NCBI RefSeq assembly: GCF_000412995.1
Contig: NZ_KE332512.1
Coordinates: 248,001-312,000, forward strand
DNA from: Treponema vincentii F0403
GTDB taxonomy: Bacteria > Spirochaetota > Spirochaetia > Treponematales > Treponemataceae
Direction: 5' to 3'
Length of the DNA: 64,000 nt
In this document: positions 27,782 through 36,445 of the stretch, in pieces
How the letters are laid out: each line of letters opens with the position of its first letter
Numbering within the stretch: position 1 is the stretch's first letter
Program-made: the position numbers and the translations under genes
Notes under the pieces: generated by a model
What the model was told of the DNA's origin: nothing
What the model saw: the letters and a program-made list of their open reading frames with translations, nothing else
Databases searched by the model: none

Positions 27782-28636
27782 CTACTTTATCGCGCCGGCT
27801 GTCATTCCTTTAATAAAATACTTACTCATAAATAAATAGAGAATCATCATCGGTAAGATGGCTACGGTTAATCCGGTAAAGAGGAGTGTCCAGTTGGTAC
27901 TGTGCTGTCCGAAAAAGGTACTGAGGCCGACCGGCAACGTTTTTAAGCTTCTGCTGTGCAAAAAAACGAGCGGAAAGAAGAAGTCGTTCCAGATAGGAAC
28001 TGCGTTATAGATAGTTACCAACGCAATTCCGGGCGCAATGACCGGCATCATAATCTTACTGTAAATTACAAAGTCATTGCATCCGTCTATCCGCGCTGCG
28101 TATTCAAGGTCTGCAGGAATAGCCTTAAAAAAACCGGAGAGGATAAATATCGTTGAAGGAATACCCATTGCGGTAAAAATCAAGATAACCGACAAAAAGT
28201 TATCCATAAGTCCGAGTTTTCTGATAATCATAAAAAGCGGAATGATGGCGGCCTTGAGCGGCAGCATAATACCACTTAAAAAGATCATATACAGCAGGGT
28301 ATTTCCCTTGAATGCATACCGGCTAATAGCATACGATGCCATCGAACCGAACAGCAATACTAAGACCATCGAAGATACGGTTACGATGATACTGTTGACA
28401 AAGAAGGTGCCGAACCCCATATCGACCCAAACTCGTTTATACGAGGAGAAATCCGGATTGACCGGTAAGGCAAACGGGTGTTGGAGAATCTCCCGTGTCG
28501 GTTTTAAGGAGGACATGACCATATTGAAAAGCGGATACGCAATCAAAATAACATAGACAATCATCAACGTTAAAATAACGCCGATAGTAAGGCTCTTCAT
28601 TGGAGAGGCAGTCTTAATGCGTAAGTTCATGTTCAT
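27782..28636 (-). CDS. Sugar ABC transporter permease (MalG/UgpE type)
   Basis: A 284-residue inner-membrane protein with about six helices. The coupling loop toward the ATPase reads EYAARIDGCNDFVIYSKIMMPVIAPGI, the EAAxxDGA...F..I..P motif of carbohydrate permeases, and it ends with a KYFIKGMTAGAIK tail typical of MalG-like subunits. It overlaps the other permease gene by four bases (ATGA). No ATPase gene is nearby; treponemes often use a shared MsmK/UgpC-type ATPase encoded elsewhere. The sugar cannot be told from sequence. Confidence 0.93.
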   Translation of the reverse strand: MNMNLRIKTASPMKSLTIGVILTLMIVYVILIAYPLFNMVMSSLKPTREILQHPFALPVNPDFSSYKRVWVDMGFGTFFVNSIIVTVSSMVLVLLFGSMASYAISRYAFKGNTLLYMIFLSGIMLPLKAAIIPLFMIIRKLGLMDNFLSVILIFTAMGIPSTIFILSGFFKAIPADLEYAARIDGCNDFVIYSKIMMPVIAPGIALVTIYNAVPIWNDFFFPLVFLHSRSLKTLPVGLSTFFGQHSTNWTLLFTGLTVAILPMMILYLFMSKYFIKGMTAGAIK

Positions 28637-29547
28637 ACCTGTGTCTCCTTTGTCTTACCGATTGCGACGGATACGAGCGAAATACAGAAGGTCATAATAT
28701 AGATGATAACGGCGATGGTGCTGCCGATTCCGATTTCGGGGTTACCCGTATCAACCGAGCCGAAGGCTGTGCGGTAAAAAAGCGTACCGATGGTGTCGGT
28801 GCTGTAGTTCGGTCCGCCGCCGAGGTCGGTCATGGTATATATTTGTTCAAAGACGTTTAAACTACCGATGACGGTTAATACCGTGATAACCGTTATCGAC
28901 GGTATGATGAGCGGGAATATGATTTTCCAAAACAAGCCTATCTCGCTAACGCCGTCGATATACGCTGCTTCGATACAGCTTTGATCGATTGAGTCAATCG
29001 CTGCAAGGAATACGAGCGAGGGGAAGCCTACCCACCGCCAGATATTCGTTGCGATGATGGCAAAGGTTGCCGTACTTTCATCGCCGAGCCATGCCCGCCG
29101 GAGAGAAGAGAGGTCGAGAAGATTTAAAAAGCTGTTGACGAGTCCGTCGCTTTTTAAATACATTCCCCACAAAAAGCCTACCGCTACAATTGAAAAAAGT
29201 ACCGGTATAAAGAATACTCGCTTAAATATTCCATGTCCTGCGATCTTTCTGCTTAATGCGTACCCGAACAGCAGACCGAGGCTGTTTTGAATGAGCATCG
29301 TGCAGCAGAACCAGATACCGTTATGTTTTAACGCATTAAAAAAGCGTTCATTATACGGAAAAGTAAAGAACAGCTTTTTAAAATTACCCAATCCGGTAAA
29401 CGTTCCGCGGAGCAGCTGATTCCAGTTGAAGAAGCTGTTAAACAAGCTCATAAAAAGCGGTAACAGAATAAACACGCTTACAATTAAGAGCGCCGGCGTT
29501 ATAAAAAACGCAATCCATAAAAATTTACTTGTCTTTGATGTTATCAT
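28633..29547 (-). CDS. Sugar ABC transporter permease (MalF/UgpA type)
   Basis: A 304-residue inner-membrane permease starting with a hydrophobic helix (ALLIVSVFILLPLFMSLFNSF) and carrying the coupling motif EAAYIDGVSEIGLFWKIIFP. The GGGPNYSTDTIGTLFYRTAF stretch is usual in the MalF/UgpA branch. It forms the importer with the next permease and the binding protein encoded 270 bases upstream. That gap is filled with three hairpins, an unusual amount of structure inside an operon. Confidence 0.93.
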   Translation of the reverse strand: MITSKTSKFLWIAFFITPALLIVSVFILLPLFMSLFNSFFNWNQLLRGTFTGLGNFKKLFFTFPYNERFFNALKHNGIWFCCTMLIQNSLGLLFGYALSRKIAGHGIFKRVFFIPVLFSIVAVGFLWGMYLKSDGLVNSFLNLLDLSSLRRAWLGDESTATFAIIATNIWRWVGFPSLVFLAAIDSIDQSCIEAAYIDGVSEIGLFWKIIFPLIIPSITVITVLTVIGSLNVFEQIYTMTDLGGGPNYSTDTIGTLFYRTAFGSVDTGNPEIGIGSTIAVIIYIMTFCISLVSVAIGKTKETQV

Positions 29548-29579
29548 ACTTTTAGAGATGCCCTTTTATGTTATCCATG

Positions 29580-29652
29580 GCACCTGCCTTGGAAATAATT
29601 CAGGCAGGTGCATTCCTTTTGTGCGAAATTTTATGGAAATAAAATTTCGCAC
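29580..29652. repeat. Two strong hairpins between binding-protein and permease genes
   Basis: Hairpin A has perfect 10-base arms (GCACCTGCCT at 29580-29589, AGGCAGGTGC at 29602-29611). Hairpin B has perfect 14-base arms (GTGCGAAATTTTAT at 29621-29634 and its complement at 29639-29652). The stem sequence GTGCGAAATTTT recurs in a hairpin at 43557-43590. Both lie on the 3' side of the binding-protein mRNA, next to palindromic element copy 2. Confidence 0.85.
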
Positions 29653-29667
29653 ATTTTTCCCACAGGC

Positions 29668-29810
29668 GGGTAAACGCATCAGGCAAATAGATCAAATTCC
29701 GCAGAATAATTGGGGCTGTGAGACCATTTGAACCGCAAAGCGGTTCAACTCTGGTTGAACAACCCCAATTATTCTGCGGGGGTTAAAAAGATGACCTGAT
29801 GTGTTTACCC
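29668..29810 (+). repeat. Nested palindromic element, copy 2 (core on plus strand)
   Basis: Outer arms of 16 bases (29668-29683 and 29795-29810) pair with one G-U position. Inner 20-base arms (29699-29718 and 29760-29779) pair with one difference. The core TTGAACCGCAAAGCGGTTCAA has a three-base loop variant that lengthens the central stem. It ends 8 bases from the stop codon of the binding-protein gene, so it forms the 3' end of that gene's message within the operon. Confidence 0.85.
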
Positions 29811-29817
29811 TACATCC

Positions 29818-31092
29818 CTATTTTTGAAAAGGTTTATAGTAGGTTGCGATGCCTGTTTGTACATTCTTACAGGCTTGTTCTGCAGTTAACGTACCTGCCA
29901 AGTATCCCTGTCCTGCTGCCTGCCACAGAGCGGAGCCGGTGGGCTGCTCATAGCGGAACGGAACGAGGAAGATATAGCTGGTGCTGTTTTTCATCATCGT
30001 GATGACTTTTCCGACAAACGGATCCAACGAAGTATCAACACCCGGGGTTGAGCTGATCATTTTAAGATCGGAGATCAGCATATTGCCTACTTCGGGTGAA
30101 CCGAGGAATTGCAGGAAGGTGAGAGCCGCTTCTTTATGTGCGGTTCCGGCGTTGACTGCCCAGTTCATATCGGCATAGAAGGTAACATACTGTTTTCCTG
30201 CCGTTGTACCCGGTACGGGGAACGCATCGAAGTCAAGGGAAGGATTGTTCGCCTTAAAGGTGCCTGCTTCATACGAACCGCCGATCATGTGTGCGGCCAT
30301 TTCATTCATAAATGCGCCTTGAATGTCGGTATAGCCGACACCGGTGAACAGTTCCGGCATATAGGGTCGCAATGCACCGATCTTTTTAACCGCATCGACA
30401 AAGCGGGGATCTTCGAAGGTGGTTTTACCGGCGACGACTGCATTGAAAAAGTCGTTGGCACCGTAGAAATTGGGGCCGACGCCTCCTAAAAGCGTTTCTA
30501 CCGTCCATCCGTCTTTTGAGCCGTTTGCAAGCGGGGTAATTCCGTTCTTCTTGCATACTTCAAGATTGGAAATAAATTCGTTCCACGTTGTCGGAACTTT
30601 TAAGCCAAGCTTTTTGTAAATGGCTTTGTTGTAGTAGCAGAAGATCGCTTGGCTTAACGCAGGCAGGCCGTATATTTTTCCGTCTTTAATGCTCCGGGCA
30701 CCCTGCTTTGCCGGTTCGGAATAATCCTTTAAATTGGGGATAAGGTTGTCAAGTGCAAGGAGATATCCGCTATCCGCAAGCGTCTGTAAACCGCCGTAGG
30801 CTCTGCCCATAAAGACATCCGGTCCGCCACCGCCTTGCAGTGATGCACTCACGATTGTGTTATACTCGGTGTTTTTAATGGCGGTTTGCTTTACCGTGAT
30901 ATTTGGGTGCTTTTTTTCAAAGGCTTGAATCACTTTTTCGTAGAATTCCACATCCTCGGTACGCCATGTCCAAAATTCCAGCGTAACTTTTTCGCCGGAT
31001 CCGCTGCCTTTTTCATTTGAGCCCATGGCTGTTAATGCCAACGGTGTCAAAAGAAAAAATGCTGCCAAAGCTGCAATGACTTTGTTTTTCAT
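29818..31092 (-). CDS. Sugar ABC transporter substrate-binding protein
   Basis: About 424 residues of the extracellular solute-binding family 1 (MalE-like): VTLEFWTWRTEDVEFYEKVIQAFEKKHPNI at the front of the mature protein, then YNKAIYKKLGLKVPTTWNEF. The signal peptide (MKNKVIAALAAFFLLTPLALTAMG) lacks a lipobox cysteine, so the protein should be free in the periplasm rather than a lipoprotein. GGAGG lies 3 bases before the first ATG and 6 before the second; I take the second. It is the first transporter gene of the run. Confidence 0.94.
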   Translation of the reverse strand: MKNKVIAALAAFFLLTPLALTAMGSNEKGSGSGEKVTLEFWTWRTEDVEFYEKVIQAFEKKHPNITVKQTAIKNTEYNTIVSASLQGGGGPDVFMGRAYGGLQTLADSGYLLALDNLIPNLKDYSEPAKQGARSIKDGKIYGLPALSQAIFCYYNKAIYKKLGLKVPTTWNEFISNLEVCKKNGITPLANGSKDGWTVETLLGGVGPNFYGANDFFNAVVAGKTTFEDPRFVDAVKKIGALRPYMPELFTGVGYTDIQGAFMNEMAAHMIGGSYEAGTFKANNPSLDFDAFPVPGTTAGKQYVTFYADMNWAVNAGTAHKEAALTFLQFLGSPEVGNMLISDLKMISSTPGVDTSLDPFVGKVITMMKNSTSYIFLVPFRYEQPTGSALWQAAGQGYLAGTLTAEQACKNVQTGIATYYKPFQK

Positions 31093-31128
31093 CATTTGCC
31101 TCCTTACCTAACTATTGAAAATTTTGAA

Positions 31129-31163
31129 AAGCATCTTTAAAAAATTAAGCTTTGCAGATGCTT
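31129..31163. terminator. Hairpin between esterase and binding-protein genes
   Basis: AAGCATCT (31129-31136) pairs with AGATGCTT (31156-31163). On the minus strand it follows the esterase stop codon and is followed by TTTTC and AAAATTTTC, a weak terminator at best. Confidence 0.4.
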
Positions 31164-31181
31164 CTTCTATTTTAACCGATT

Positions 31182-31967
31182 TTAAAAAAAACGGTTAATA
31201 ACCTTTTGGATTCCGCGATCCCAAAGCGGCCACTCATGTCCGCCCGCAGTTTCTTCATAATAATGCTCGACGCCGTTTTCCTGTAAAAAACGATGAAAAT
31301 CCCGGTTTACGCCGATTAAGCTGTCCGATGTACCGCATTCAAGGGATAGTCGAGGATATTCTCCTTTCGATACGGATCGATTCATGGTATATACGGCATT
31401 TTTATATTCGCTTTCCATATTCTCTATGCTGCCGAATATCCCCTTTGCCCATTCGGGAGTAAAGACGGGATGTTCGGGAGAAAGATGTTCCCTCGTTAAA
31501 AAGGCGGAGGAAATACCGGCCGCGGCTCCGAAGTTCTGCGGATATAAACACGCTGCCCGTATTGCTCCGGCTCCTCCCATCGAAAGACCTGCAATAACTG
31601 TGTCGTCCCGCTTGTCCGAAAGGTGAAACAGCCTCCGTGTAAGCCGTATCAGTTCGTCCCCGACAAAGGTTCCGTACTGCTGCCCGGGAAGTTTTCCATC
31701 AATATAAAATGCATTTTCCGCCGACGGCATAATGACGGCAATATGTTTTTCCGTTGCGTAGCGCCGTATGTTTGTAAGCGTAAGCCAATCGGTATGGCAT
31801 CCGTATAGCCCGTGCAGCAGGTAGAGCGTTTTGAGCGGCCTGTTTTCCTGTGCTTGCGGTTTGTTACCGGAGACATCGGGCGCGCTGTCTTCCGCCGGAA
31901 TAACAGCGCATAGAGAGACGGGGCGCATAAAAGATTGTGCAAAAATTTCCGTATAAACAAGTGCCAT
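31182..31967 (-). CDS. Esterase (EstA/esterase D, alpha/beta hydrolase)
   Basis: A 261-residue serine hydrolase. The nucleophile elbow is GLSMGGAGAI, the oxyanion region TLYLLHGLYGCHTDWL, and the C-terminal His lies in TAGGHEWPLWD, matching tributyrin esterase and S-formylglutathione hydrolase relatives. Such enzymes remove acetyl or other acyl groups; carbohydrate esters are plausible given the sugar importer downstream on the same strand. No signal peptide is seen. It has its own strong promoter. Confidence 0.87.
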   Translation of the reverse strand: MALVYTEIFAQSFMRPVSLCAVIPAEDSAPDVSGNKPQAQENRPLKTLYLLHGLYGCHTDWLTLTNIRRYATEKHIAVIMPSAENAFYIDGKLPGQQYGTFVGDELIRLTRRLFHLSDKRDDTVIAGLSMGGAGAIRAACLYPQNFGAAAGISSAFLTREHLSPEHPVFTPEWAKGIFGSIENMESEYKNAVYTMNRSVSKGEYPRLSLECGTSDSLIGVNRDFHRFLQENGVEHYYEETAGGHEWPLWDRGIQKVINRFF

Positions 31968-31998
31968 CTTACTTTTTCTTATCCTAAAACTGAACTAG

Positions 31999-32028
31999 AT
32001 TATATTCTGTAGATACGGGAAGTGTCAA
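31999..32028 (-). promoter_or_regulatory. Strong promoter for the esterase gene
   Basis: On the minus strand TTGACA (32023-32028) and TATAAT (31999-32004) are 18 bases apart, both perfect consensus. The leader would be about 25 bases. Confidence 0.65.
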
Positions 32029-32054
32029 TAAAAAAATCTAAGGTAATAACGGTA

Positions 32055-32174
32055 ATGCCTGAGGAAGTGTTCAAAGGCGTTGCAGCTAAAGCAGTTGACA
32101 AGCAGTTGATTTCCACTACACAAAACCGGGAAATTCGGATAAAATCAATACGTTTTTCACGGAAGAGGAGATGA
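32055..32174 (+). CDS. Possible 39-residue small protein upstream of murQ
   Basis: ATG 32055 opens a frame MPEEVFKGVAAKAVDKQLIS ending in a basic RFSRKRR tail at TGA 32172-32174, ten bases before murQ. AAGGTAAT precedes it by about ten bases. I recognise no family. It may be chance, or a leader peptide for murQ; the murQ ribosome site lies inside its last codons. Confidence 0.22.
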   Translation: MPEEVFKGVAAKAVDKQLISTTQNREIRIKSIRFSRKRR

Positions 32175-32183
32175 TAGGTAATA

Positions 32184-33101
32184 ATGAAAGAAATTCCCGT
32201 TACGGAGCAGCGTAATCCTGCTTCATACCAGATCGATACGAAAACTACTGCAGAAATTTTAACGATTATCAATAATGAAGATAAAAAAGTGCCCGAAGCG
32301 GTTTCGCAGGCGATTCCGCAGTTGACTCGATTGGTGGATTGTGCCGTCGCGGTATTTAACAAGGGCGGACGACTGTTTTACCTTGGGGCGGGTACTTCCG
32401 GCCGGTTGGGAGTGCTCGATGCCTCCGAATGTCCGCCTACCTACGGCGTGTCTCCCGATATGGTACAGGGTTTTATTGCCGGGGGCGACGCAGCGCTTCG
32501 CCGCTCTATCGAAGGAGCCGAGGATGATGAAAGTCACGGTGTCGATCAGCTGCGCAGTGCGGGGTTTTCGGCGGCCGATATGCTGGTGGGTATCACCGCA
32601 TCCGGTTCCGCTCCTTATGTGCTGGGGGCGTTGCGGTATGCCCGCTCACTCGGTAGTCCGACCGGCGCGATAAGCTGCAATAAGGATTCGCGTACCTTTG
32701 AGCTTGCCGATTATCCCATTTATCTGCCGGTCGGACCTGAAATTGTAACCGGTTCAACGCGGATGAAGTCGGGTACTGCACAAAAGCTTGCACTCAATAT
32801 GATTACCACAACGGCGATGATCAGGCTGGGGAAGGTGTATAATAACTTTATGATCGATTTAATGCCGGTGAACGCAAAGCTGGTAGAACGGTCTAAACGG
32901 CTGATTAACGAAATTACCGGATGCGGTGAAGAATGCGCCGCACGGATATTTGAGGATTCAGGGCGGAAGATACGGACGGCTGTCATCATGGCCTCGCTGC
33001 GGGTAACAAAAGAAGAAGCCGAAGCGCTGCTCAAGCAGGGAAACGGCAATATCAATCATGCGCTCGATGCGTATAAACAAGAGGGAACCTCTAAAAACTG
33101 A
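32184..33101 (+). CDS. murQ: N-acetylmuramic acid 6-phosphate etherase
   Basis: A 305-residue SIS-fold enzyme that removes the lactyl ether of MurNAc-6-phosphate to give GlcNAc-6-phosphate in cell-wall recycling or uptake. Signatures are GAGTSGRLGVLDASECPPTYG, FIAGGDAALRRSIEGAEDD and GPEIVTGSTRMKSGTAQKLALN. The C-terminus has the helical UBA-like KEEAEALLKQGNGNINHAL segment. Its last codons form the left arm of a hairpin of the GGGAACCTCT family. It is followed by a sugar kinase gene. Confidence 0.96.
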   Translation: MKEIPVTEQRNPASYQIDTKTTAEILTIINNEDKKVPEAVSQAIPQLTRLVDCAVAVFNKGGRLFYLGAGTSGRLGVLDASECPPTYGVSPDMVQGFIAGGDAALRRSIEGAEDDESHGVDQLRSAGFSAADMLVGITASGSAPYVLGALRYARSLGSPTGAISCNKDSRTFELADYPIYLPVGPEIVTGSTRMKSGTAQKLALNMITTTAMIRLGKVYNNFMIDLMPVNAKLVERSKRLINEITGCGEECAARIFEDSGRKIRTAVIMASLRVTKEEAEALLKQGNGNINHALDAYKQEGTSKN

Positions 33102-33118
33102 AGTTTTTAGAGATGCCC
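33083..33118 (+). terminator. Hairpin spanning the murQ stop codon
   Basis: GGGAACCTCTAAAAACT pairs with AGTTTTTAGAGATGCCC. The murQ codons Gly-Thr-Ser-Lys-Asn-stop are the left arm. Member of the scattered GGGAACCTCT hairpin family. No T-run follows. Confidence 0.7.
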
Positions 33119-33185
33119 GAGGGAAGCAAGGGTAAACAGCCGGTTGGGCGGCGGTTACATCGGCAGAGAGGAGTTCGGAATAGGT

Positions 33186-34103
33186 ATGAAACGGTTGTTT
33201 TTTGGAATTGACGGCGGCGGTACACAGTCCCGGCTCGGTATCTGTGATGAAGAAAATCGGCTGCTTGCGCAGGTAAAGAGCGGTTCTACCAACCGGTATG
33301 CCGTAGGTTTTGAAACAGCCTGCGCTAATCTCCGCGAGTTGATTCAAAAGCTGAAAACGGAAAGCGGTATCGTATTGCAGGACTGTGCGGCAGGCTGTTT
33401 CGCTTCCGCCGGTATGAGCACAGAGAAAGAAACCGAAGATTTCCGCCGTTTTTTTACCGGCGAGGGAATCCGGTATCCCCTGTACCTTTGCAACGATGCG
33501 CTTGCAGCACTTGCGGGCGGTACCGGAGCGGCGGAAGGTATCATCGTAGTGAGCGGTACCGGCTCCATTGCCGCCGGATTGGACAAGACCGGCAAAACAG
33601 CCCGCGCCGGCGGACTCGGACACTTAATCGGGGATGAAGGCTCCGGCTTCAGGATAGGGTTGGACGGAATTAAGGCCGCCGCCGCCGCTCTGGAGCGCCG
33701 CGGAAAGCCCACCGTATTGACTTCGATGCTGTTTGCACATTACGGCGTTAAAACGGTACGAGACTTATTTCCGTTTTTGTACACAAACTTTGATAAATCG
33801 CAGGTTGCCTCTTTTTCGCCCTGCGTATTTCAGGCGGCGCAGCAATCGGATGCTGTAGCGGCAGGTATCCTAGCAACGGCTGCACAAGATCTATCGCTCC
33901 TTGCCCGCAGCGTATACGGCGCTCTTTTTGACGGATCGGAGATAGAGCTGGTATTTTCAGGCGGCATTTTGGAACATCAAGCCTCTTTTGCAAAACTGAC
34001 CGCCGCCTATATCGTCGATGCTGTGCCGCAGGTGAGGATTATCCACCGCCGCTTCGATCCGGTGGTGGGAGCCTGTATTCTTGCCCGGTCAAGAAGAATG
34101 TGA
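33186..34103 (+). CDS. BadF/BadG/BcrA/BcrD-type sugar kinase (N-acetylglucosamine kinase-like)
   Basis: A 305-residue ASKHA-fold kinase. Phosphate 1 motif FFGIDGGGTQSRLGI, phosphate 2 VVSGTGSIAAGLD and GGLGHLIGDEGSGFRIG are those of eukaryote-like GlcNAc kinase and of the MurNAc/GlcNAc kinase branch. With murQ next door it probably phosphorylates GlcNAc or MurNAc at the 6 position. The frame opens earlier, but ATG 33186 begins the conserved domain and has GAGAGGAG upstream. Confidence 0.85.
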   Translation: MKRLFFGIDGGGTQSRLGICDEENRLLAQVKSGSTNRYAVGFETACANLRELIQKLKTESGIVLQDCAAGCFASAGMSTEKETEDFRRFFTGEGIRYPLYLCNDALAALAGGTGAAEGIIVVSGTGSIAAGLDKTGKTARAGGLGHLIGDEGSGFRIGLDGIKAAAAALERRGKPTVLTSMLFAHYGVKTVRDLFPFLYTNFDKSQVASFSPCVFQAAQQSDAVAAGILATAAQDLSLLARSVYGALFDGSEIELVFSGGILEHQASFAKLTAAYIVDAVPQVRIIHRRFDPVVGACILARSRRM

Positions 34104-34140
34104 GCGGGTGGCTTTCCATTGCTCTAATATTGGAGGAAGT

Positions 34141-36309
34141 ATGCCGGTACGTATCATAACATCGGATAACTTTGGGGTCAATTTTGTCAATAAATCTTTT
34201 CTTACTTCAGGGCGGGATGAATATACCGTTCGTTTTATGCAGAACCCTGCCGAAAAGCATCGATGGCGGCCGCTTACCTTTAACGAAGTAGAAACGCTCA
34301 TTAAAAACGGAAATACTTGTACCAACTGGAATACTTTTCTGGTGGAAGATCCCTTTACGCCATCGCTCATTAAAAACTCGCTTTTTGCCGGATTGGTGAG
34401 GATTTCCTCGTTAACGGAGTGCTATCTGCGCTACCATGACTTCATTGTGCCGGCGGGGATTACCAACAGCAAAATTATCTCCTGCGATATAGGGGCGAAC
34501 TGCGCCGTGCATGACTGCGCCTATCTTGCACATTATATCGTGGGGAATACCGTTATTTTGAGCAGGATTGATGAAATGGCCGCGACCGATCATGCTAAAT
34601 TCGGTGAAGGTATTATTAAAGACGGTGAGGACGAAAGCGTGCGCGTTACAATCGATGTAATGAACGAAGCGGGCGGCAGGGAAATCCTTCCTTTTGCGGA
34701 TATGATCTGCGCCGACGCCTTTTTATGGGCACGCTATCGTGACGATGCGGCGCTTATGGCGCAGCTGAAAAAGATAACGCAAGCTTCTTGCGATTCCGCC
34801 CGCGGCTACTACGGTACGGTCGGCGATAATGCGGTGATTAAAAGCTGCCGGATTATTAAGGATGTCCGCTTCGGCGAAGGGGTCTACATTAAAGGCGCCA
34901 ATAAGTTAAAAAATCTGACAATCCGCTCCACCATAGAGGAAGCTACGCAGATTGGGGAAGGGGTCGAGTTGGTCAACGGGATTATCGGATACGGGTGCCG
35001 CGTATTTTACGGCGTTAAAGCGGTACGTTTCGTGCTCGGCAATAACTGTACGCTTAAATACGGCGCCCGTCTCATTCACTCCGTTATGGGGGATAACTCG
35101 ACTATTTCCTGCTGCGAGGTACTGAATGCACTGATCTTTCCCTACCATGAGCAGCACCATAACAACTCATTCCTGATCGCTGCGATGATTCAGGGGCAGT
35201 CCAATATGGCAGCCGCCGCAACGGTGGGTTCAAATCATAATACCCGCGGCAACGACGGAGAGATTATCGCCGGACGGGGATTTTGGCCCGGCCTTTCCAC
35301 TACGCTCAAGCATAATTGCCGTTTTGCTTCCTTTGTGCTGCTGAATAAAGGCAATTATCCCGCTGAGCTTGATATTCCGTTTCCGTTCAGTTTGGTCAGC
35401 GATAACCTTAGGGAAAACTGTCTTGATATTATGCCCGCCTATTTTTGGATGTATAATATGTATGCGCTTGCCCGCAATAACGATAAATTTAAAAAACGGG
35501 ATAAGCGGAAGACGAAGACTCAAAAGATTGAAACCGAGGTACTTGCCTGCGATACCGCCGGAGAGATTATGCAGGCGATGACGCTGCTGGAGCACATCTT
35601 TGAAACTGCGTGGACTGCGGCAGGGAATTCTCCCGAAAGCGCTCAAAATCTTTTGACCCATAAACGGGAAGAGCTGAAAAAATTGCCGCTCACTGCCGAA
35701 AACATCGAACATTCCGCCCGGCCGGTTAAAATTCTGCACGGCGTCGATTCGTGGTATGCGTACCGCGATATGCTGGTATGGTACGGGGTAACCGTTCTGG
35801 CACAATACATGGATGAAACCGGTACCGGCAGCACTATGATCAACCGGTTTAACGTGCAAAACGGTACGATCCCATGGGTAAATGCAGGCGGACAGCTGAT
35901 TCGGGATGATGACTTTAACCGGCTGCGCAGCAGAATCGGGGCAGGGGAGATCAATTCGTGGGAAGAAATCCACGTGGAATACGGCCGGCTTTGGGAACGG
36001 TATCCGTTTGACCGTGCAGAACATGCCTACAGCGTTCTCTGCCGGCTTGCAGGCGTTTCCGCTCTCACCGGAGCGCTATGGCAAACCTATCTTGACGAAG
36101 CGCTCAACCTGAATCGTTACATCGAAGAGCAAGTGCTCATAACCAAGAAAAAAGATTATATCAATCACTTCCGCGATATTACCTACCGGAATCGAGCGGA
36201 GCGGGATGCCGTGCTCGGTCATGTTGAGGACAATGCGTTTGTACAGCAGTCCAAACAGGATACGCAGCGGTATGTCGAGCTTTTCGCACGGGCGCGGAAG
36301 TTTATATAG
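34141..36309 (+). CDS. DUF4954 family protein (left-handed beta-helix)
   Basis: A 722-residue cytoplasmic-looking protein. Residues about 85-300 contain repeated hexapeptide-like units (SKIISCDIGANCAVHDCAYL, NAVIKSCRIIKDVRFGEGV, NCTLKYGARLIHSVMGDNST) typical of left-handed parallel beta-helix acyl- or nucleotidyl-transferase folds, and NHNTRGNDGEIIAGRGFWPG. This matches the DUF4954 family of Bacteroidetes and treponemes, whose function is unknown. The C-terminal third is helical. ATG 34141 follows TTGGAGGAAG closely. It sits right after the murQ-kinase pair, which suggests a link to amino-sugar metabolism. Confidence 0.85.
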   Translation: MPVRIITSDNFGVNFVNKSFLTSGRDEYTVRFMQNPAEKHRWRPLTFNEVETLIKNGNTCTNWNTFLVEDPFTPSLIKNSLFAGLVRISSLTECYLRYHDFIVPAGITNSKIISCDIGANCAVHDCAYLAHYIVGNTVILSRIDEMAATDHAKFGEGIIKDGEDESVRVTIDVMNEAGGREILPFADMICADAFLWARYRDDAALMAQLKKITQASCDSARGYYGTVGDNAVIKSCRIIKDVRFGEGVYIKGANKLKNLTIRSTIEEATQIGEGVELVNGIIGYGCRVFYGVKAVRFVLGNNCTLKYGARLIHSVMGDNSTISCCEVLNALIFPYHEQHHNNSFLIAAMIQGQSNMAAAATVGSNHNTRGNDGEIIAGRGFWPGLSTTLKHNCRFASFVLLNKGNYPAELDIPFPFSLVSDNLRENCLDIMPAYFWMYNMYALARNNDKFKKRDKRKTKTQKIETEVLACDTAGEIMQAMTLLEHIFETAWTAAGNSPESAQNLLTHKREELKKLPLTAENIEHSARPVKILHGVDSWYAYRDMLVWYGVTVLAQYMDETGTGSTMINRFNVQNGTIPWVNAGGQLIRDDDFNRLRSRIGAGEINSWEEIHVEYGRLWERYPFDRAEHAYSVLCRLAGVSALTGALWQTYLDEALNLNRYIEEQVLITKKKDYINHFRDITYRNRAERDAVLGHVEDNAFVQQSKQDTQRYVELFARARKFI

Positions 36310-36350
36310 GGAACCTCTACCTCATTCGCTTTTTTTAAATTCCTCGTTTG

Positions 36351-36380
36351 TCCGGCATATCGGAAATATTTTATGCCGGA
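36351..36380 (+). terminator. Hairpin after the DUF4954 gene
   Basis: TCCGGCATA (36351-36359) pairs perfectly with TATGCCGGA (36372-36380) and is followed by a T-rich stretch. A half copy of the GGGAACCTCT motif lies just before it at 36309. Confidence 0.5.
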
Positions 36381-36445
36381 TGCTCTGTCTTGTTTGTCCT
36401 TTATGCTTTTTTTATTTTGCCGATATTGAATACGGAGAATATGCT

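Noticed and set aside
29818-31092. Lipoprotein annotation for the sugar-binding protein
   Set aside because: Although many spirochaete binding proteins are lipoproteins, no cysteine follows the signal peptide here.
36206-36445. N-terminal extension of the small secreted protein
   Set aside because: The upstream open frame overlaps the DUF4954 gene and has no start signal, whereas ATG 36446 begins a signal peptide and has a ribosome site.
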